DNA of 7,613 nucleotides from assembly GCA_037969175.1 (NCBI GenBank), contig JBBKWX010000057.1, forward strand, positions 1 through 7,613, read 5' to 3'. The translations under genes were made by a program, and so were the position numbers. Positions 5,515 through 7,613 of the stretch are shown piece after piece; position 1 is the first letter of the stretch; every line of letters begins with the position of its first letter. Under the pieces are notes generated by a model that was not told the origin of the DNA, made no database searches, and was given only the letters and a program-made list of their open reading frames with translations. This DNA is from JBBKWX01 sp037969175. Lineage in GTDB: Bacteria > Bacteroidota > Bacteroidia > AKYH767-A > JBBKVM01.

Positions 5515-7613
5515 TTGACTAAAGGAAAAGATAAAACAGCTGAAACACCCTTAATGAAGCAGTATAATACATTCAAGGCTAAATACCCTGATGCATTATT
5601 ACTCTTTCGAATTGGTGATTTTTACGAGACTTTCGGATCTGATGCGATCAGAACATCAGAAATATTAGGAATTGTCCTTACAAAAAGGGCTAATGGATCG
5701 GCCTCATATATTGAATTAGCCGGATTTCCATACCATTCATTGGACACCTATCTACCAAAACTTGTAAGAGCAGGACATCGTGTTGCCATTTGCGAGCAAC
5801 TGGAAGATCCAAAGGCCACCAAAACAATTGTGAAACGCGGAGTAACAGAGCTGGTGACTCCGGGGGTCTCTTATAATGATAAGCTTCTCGATCACAAACA
5901 AAACAATTTCCTGGCGGCGGTTCATTTTGGTAAGAAAGATCTTGGTATTGCTTTGTTGGATATTTCAACCGGAGAGTTTTTGGTTTCTGAAGGAGATAAA
6001 GATCATATCGACAAATTGCTGCAAAGCTTCAGGCCGGGAGAGATCATTTATTTAAAGAGTAGAAAAAAGGACTTTTTATCCTGGTTTGGGGATGGGTTTT
6101 TTACATATACACTTGAAGATTGGGTTTTTACTCAAGAATATGCCGGAGAATCCCTCAATAAACATTTTCAGACTTTAAGCCTCAAAGGATTTGGAGTTGA
6201 TGATATGGAAGATGGAATCATTGCTGCCGGAGCAGCTTTGTATTATCTGGGTGAAACACAACATGATAAGTTAGGACATATTACATCTTTATCCAGAATT
6301 GACAGAGGACAATATGTATGGCTTGACAGATTTACGATCAGAAATCTGGAGCTGGTGTATTCTCCAAATGAAGGAGCTGTTACACTGCTGGATGTTTTGG
6401 ATAACACCCTTACTCCGATGGGAGGAAGATTGTTAAGAAGATGGATACTGTTGCCATTGAGAGATAAGCTTACCATCCACGAACGATTGGAAATGGTAAA
6501 CAATCTGCTTAATTCAGAAGATTTTTCAAAGGAAGCCAGAAAGCATCTCAGACAGATCGGAGATCTTGAAAGATTGATCTCCAAAGTTGCTTTAGGCAAG
6601 ATCGGACCCCGGGAAATGTTACATCTGGGAAGGTCTCTTTCCGAGATCAATTCTTTGAAAATGCTTTGTGAAAAGTCGGAGCTCCCTCAATTGAAAAGAC
6701 TTGCTGAACAATTGAATCCATGTCATTTGATACTTGACAGGATCAAGAAAGAAATGAAAGAAGATTCACCTGCTTTGGCTATCAAGGGAGGATTTATCAA
6801 TGAAGGTGTAGATGCTGATCTGGATGAGCTTAGACAGATCTCGTTTTCAGGCAAAGATTATTTGGTAGGCATCCAACAAAGAGAAAGCGAAAGAACCGGG
6901 ATCAACAGACTAAAGATCGGTTTCAATAATGTTTTTGGATATTATATAGAAGTAACCCATTCCAATAGAGATAAAGTGCCTGCAGATTGGGTTAGAAAGC
7001 AGACCTTGGTAAATGCTGAAAGGTATATTACAGAAGAACTTAAAGTTTACGAAGAAAAGATCCTGGGTGCAGAAGAGAAAATTTTAGAGTTGGAGAACAG
7101 ACTCTTCAATGAGTTGATCGCAACAGTTTCAGAATACATAGAGGCAATAAAATTAAATGCCACTTTGCTTTCAAGATTAGATTGTCTACAAAGTTTTGCA
7201 AAATCGGCGGAAGAAAATCATTATTGCCGACCTGAATTATCGGAGGATCATGTGTTGGAGATCAAAGATGGAAGGCATCCTGTCATTGAAAAGCATTTAC
7301 CTCCCGGTGAAAGTTATGTGTCCAATGATCTCTATCTGGATACAGAAACTCAGCAGATCATCATTATCACCGGGCCAAACATGTCGGGTAAATCGGCCAT
7401 GTTAAGACAAACGGCACTGATAGCCCTGATGGCGCAAATGGGTAGTTATGTGCCTGCGAAATCTGCTCATATTGGATTAGTAGATAAGATCTTTACCCGC
7501 GTAGGAGCCAGCGATAATCTGAGTTCCGGCGAATCTACCTTCATGGTAGAGATGAATGAGACAGCCAGTATTTTAAATAATTTGAGTGAGCGCAGTTTGA
7601 TCCTGCTGGATGA
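5515..7613 (+). CDS. mutS: DNA mismatch repair protein MutS (3' end cut by window)
   Basis: MutS finds mispairs and small loops in new DNA and, with ATP, recruits MutL. The 699 complete codons present cover the mismatch-binding domain with the F-x-E wedge (Phe36, Glu38 in GDFYETF), the connector, the lever and clamp regions (such as FNNVFGYYIEVTHSN and QTLVNAERYITEELKVYE), and most of the ATPase domain: Walker A GPNMSGKS (620-627), SSGESTFMVEM, and the start of Walker B (LILLD), where the window ends. I place the start at a TTG because the next in-frame ATG (5554) would remove the conserved TP(L/M)MKQY stretch; with the TTG, Phe36 and Glu38 get the same numbers as in E. coli MutS. An in-frame stop at 5476 limits the start. 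About 160-170 residues are missing on the right. This is MutS1, with its mismatch-binding domain, not MutS2. No frame disruption is seen. Confidence 0.96.
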   Translation, partial: MTKGKDKTAETPLMKQYNTFKAKYPDALLLFRIGDFYETFGSDAIRTSEILGIVLTKRANGSASYIELAGFPYHSLDTYLPKLVRAGHRVAICEQLEDPKATKTIVKRGVTELVTPGVSYNDKLLDHKQNNFLAAVHFGKKDLGIALLDISTGEFLVSEGDKDHIDKLLQSFRPGEIIYLKSRKKDFLSWFGDGFFTYTLEDWVFTQEYAGESLNKHFQTLSLKGFGVDDMEDGIIAAGAALYYLGETQHDKLGHITSLSRIDRGQYVWLDRFTIRNLELVYSPNEGAVTLLDVLDNTLTPMGGRLLRRWILLPLRDKLTIHERLEMVNNLLNSEDFSKEARKHLRQIGDLERLISKVALGKIGPREMLHLGRSLSEINSLKMLCEKSELPQLKRLAEQLNPCHLILDRIKKEMKEDSPALAIKGGFINEGVDADLDELRQISFSGKDYLVGIQQRESERTGINRLKIGFNNVFGYYIEVTHSNRDKVPADWVRKQTLVNAERYITEELKVYEEKILGAEEKILELENRLFNELIATVSEYIEAIKLNATLLSRLDCLQSFAKSAEENHYCRPELSEDHVLEIKDGRHPVIEKHLPPGESYVSNDLYLDTETQQIIIITGPNMSGKSAMLRQTALIALMAQMGSYVPAKSAHIGLVDKIFTRVGASDNLSSGESTFMVEMNETASILNNLSERSLILLD

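Noticed and set aside
5475..5576. N-terminal extension of the methyltransferase, including a Cys-x-x-Cys pair
   Set aside because: It starts at TTG inside mutS on the other strand, is unlike family N-termini, and the conserved start NRKLKNEELGR follows an ATG at 5474.
6243..6650. Minus-strand 135-residue frame within mutS
   Set aside because: It lies antisense to a fully conserved part of MutS and shows no protein family signal.
1..7613. Defence system, mobile element, prophage or new multi-gene system
   Set aside because: All six genes are recognisable housekeeping or envelope genes with intact frames; no transposase, integrase, toxin, nuclease or terminal inverted repeats are seen.

Overview
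The window looks like ordinary chromosomal DNA from a member of the Bacteroidota. The evidence is low-to-moderate GC, promoter boxes resembling the Bacteroidota form (TTTG and TAnnTTTG) instead of sigma-70 boxes, almost no Shine-Dalgarno sequences, and gene variants typical of the phylum: an OmpA protein with thrombospondin type-3 repeats, a TrmH-like methyltransferase beginning NRKLKNEELGR, and an SppA/folK/deoxynucleoside kinase neighbourhood. A Saprospiria- or Chitinophagia-like origin is possible, but the sequence alone does not prove it.

Layout: positions 1-249 hold no convincing gene. They are a mosaic of short repeats: two different heptamer triplets, a run of ATCCG units and a 24-bp palindrome. 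Next comes sppA on the minus strand, a membrane-anchored signal peptide peptidase. It diverges from a two-gene plus-strand operon, folK (folate biosynthesis) and a P-loop deoxynucleoside kinase, whose stop and start codons share a base (TGATG). A 256-bp AT-rich gap with a plausible promoter leads to a secreted OmpA-family outer-membrane protein: signal peptide, beta-barrel, three 30-residue calcium-binding-type repeats, and an OmpA peptidoglycan-binding domain. This gene converges on a minus-strand TrmH/SpoU-type RNA methyltransferase gene, and the two share one strong bidirectional terminator. The methyltransferase gene diverges from mutS (plus strand), which runs off the right end of the window just as its Walker B motif begins.

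Functionally these are housekeeping genes: envelope quality control and architecture (SppA, OmpA), one-carbon and nucleotide supply for DNA synthesis (FolK, deoxynucleoside kinase), RNA modification (TrmH-like) and mismatch repair (MutS). Several start sites were set here from protein family alignment and not from the longest reading frame: folK at ATG 2095 (probably leaderless), the kinase at ATG 2595, the methyltransferase at 5474, and mutS at a TTG at 5515. I found no defence system, prophage, insertion sequence, CRISPR array, tRNA or rRNA. The more unusual signals are small: the repeat mosaic, the compact gene boundaries, and a palindrome made of two facing -7-like boxes between the methyltransferase gene and mutS.
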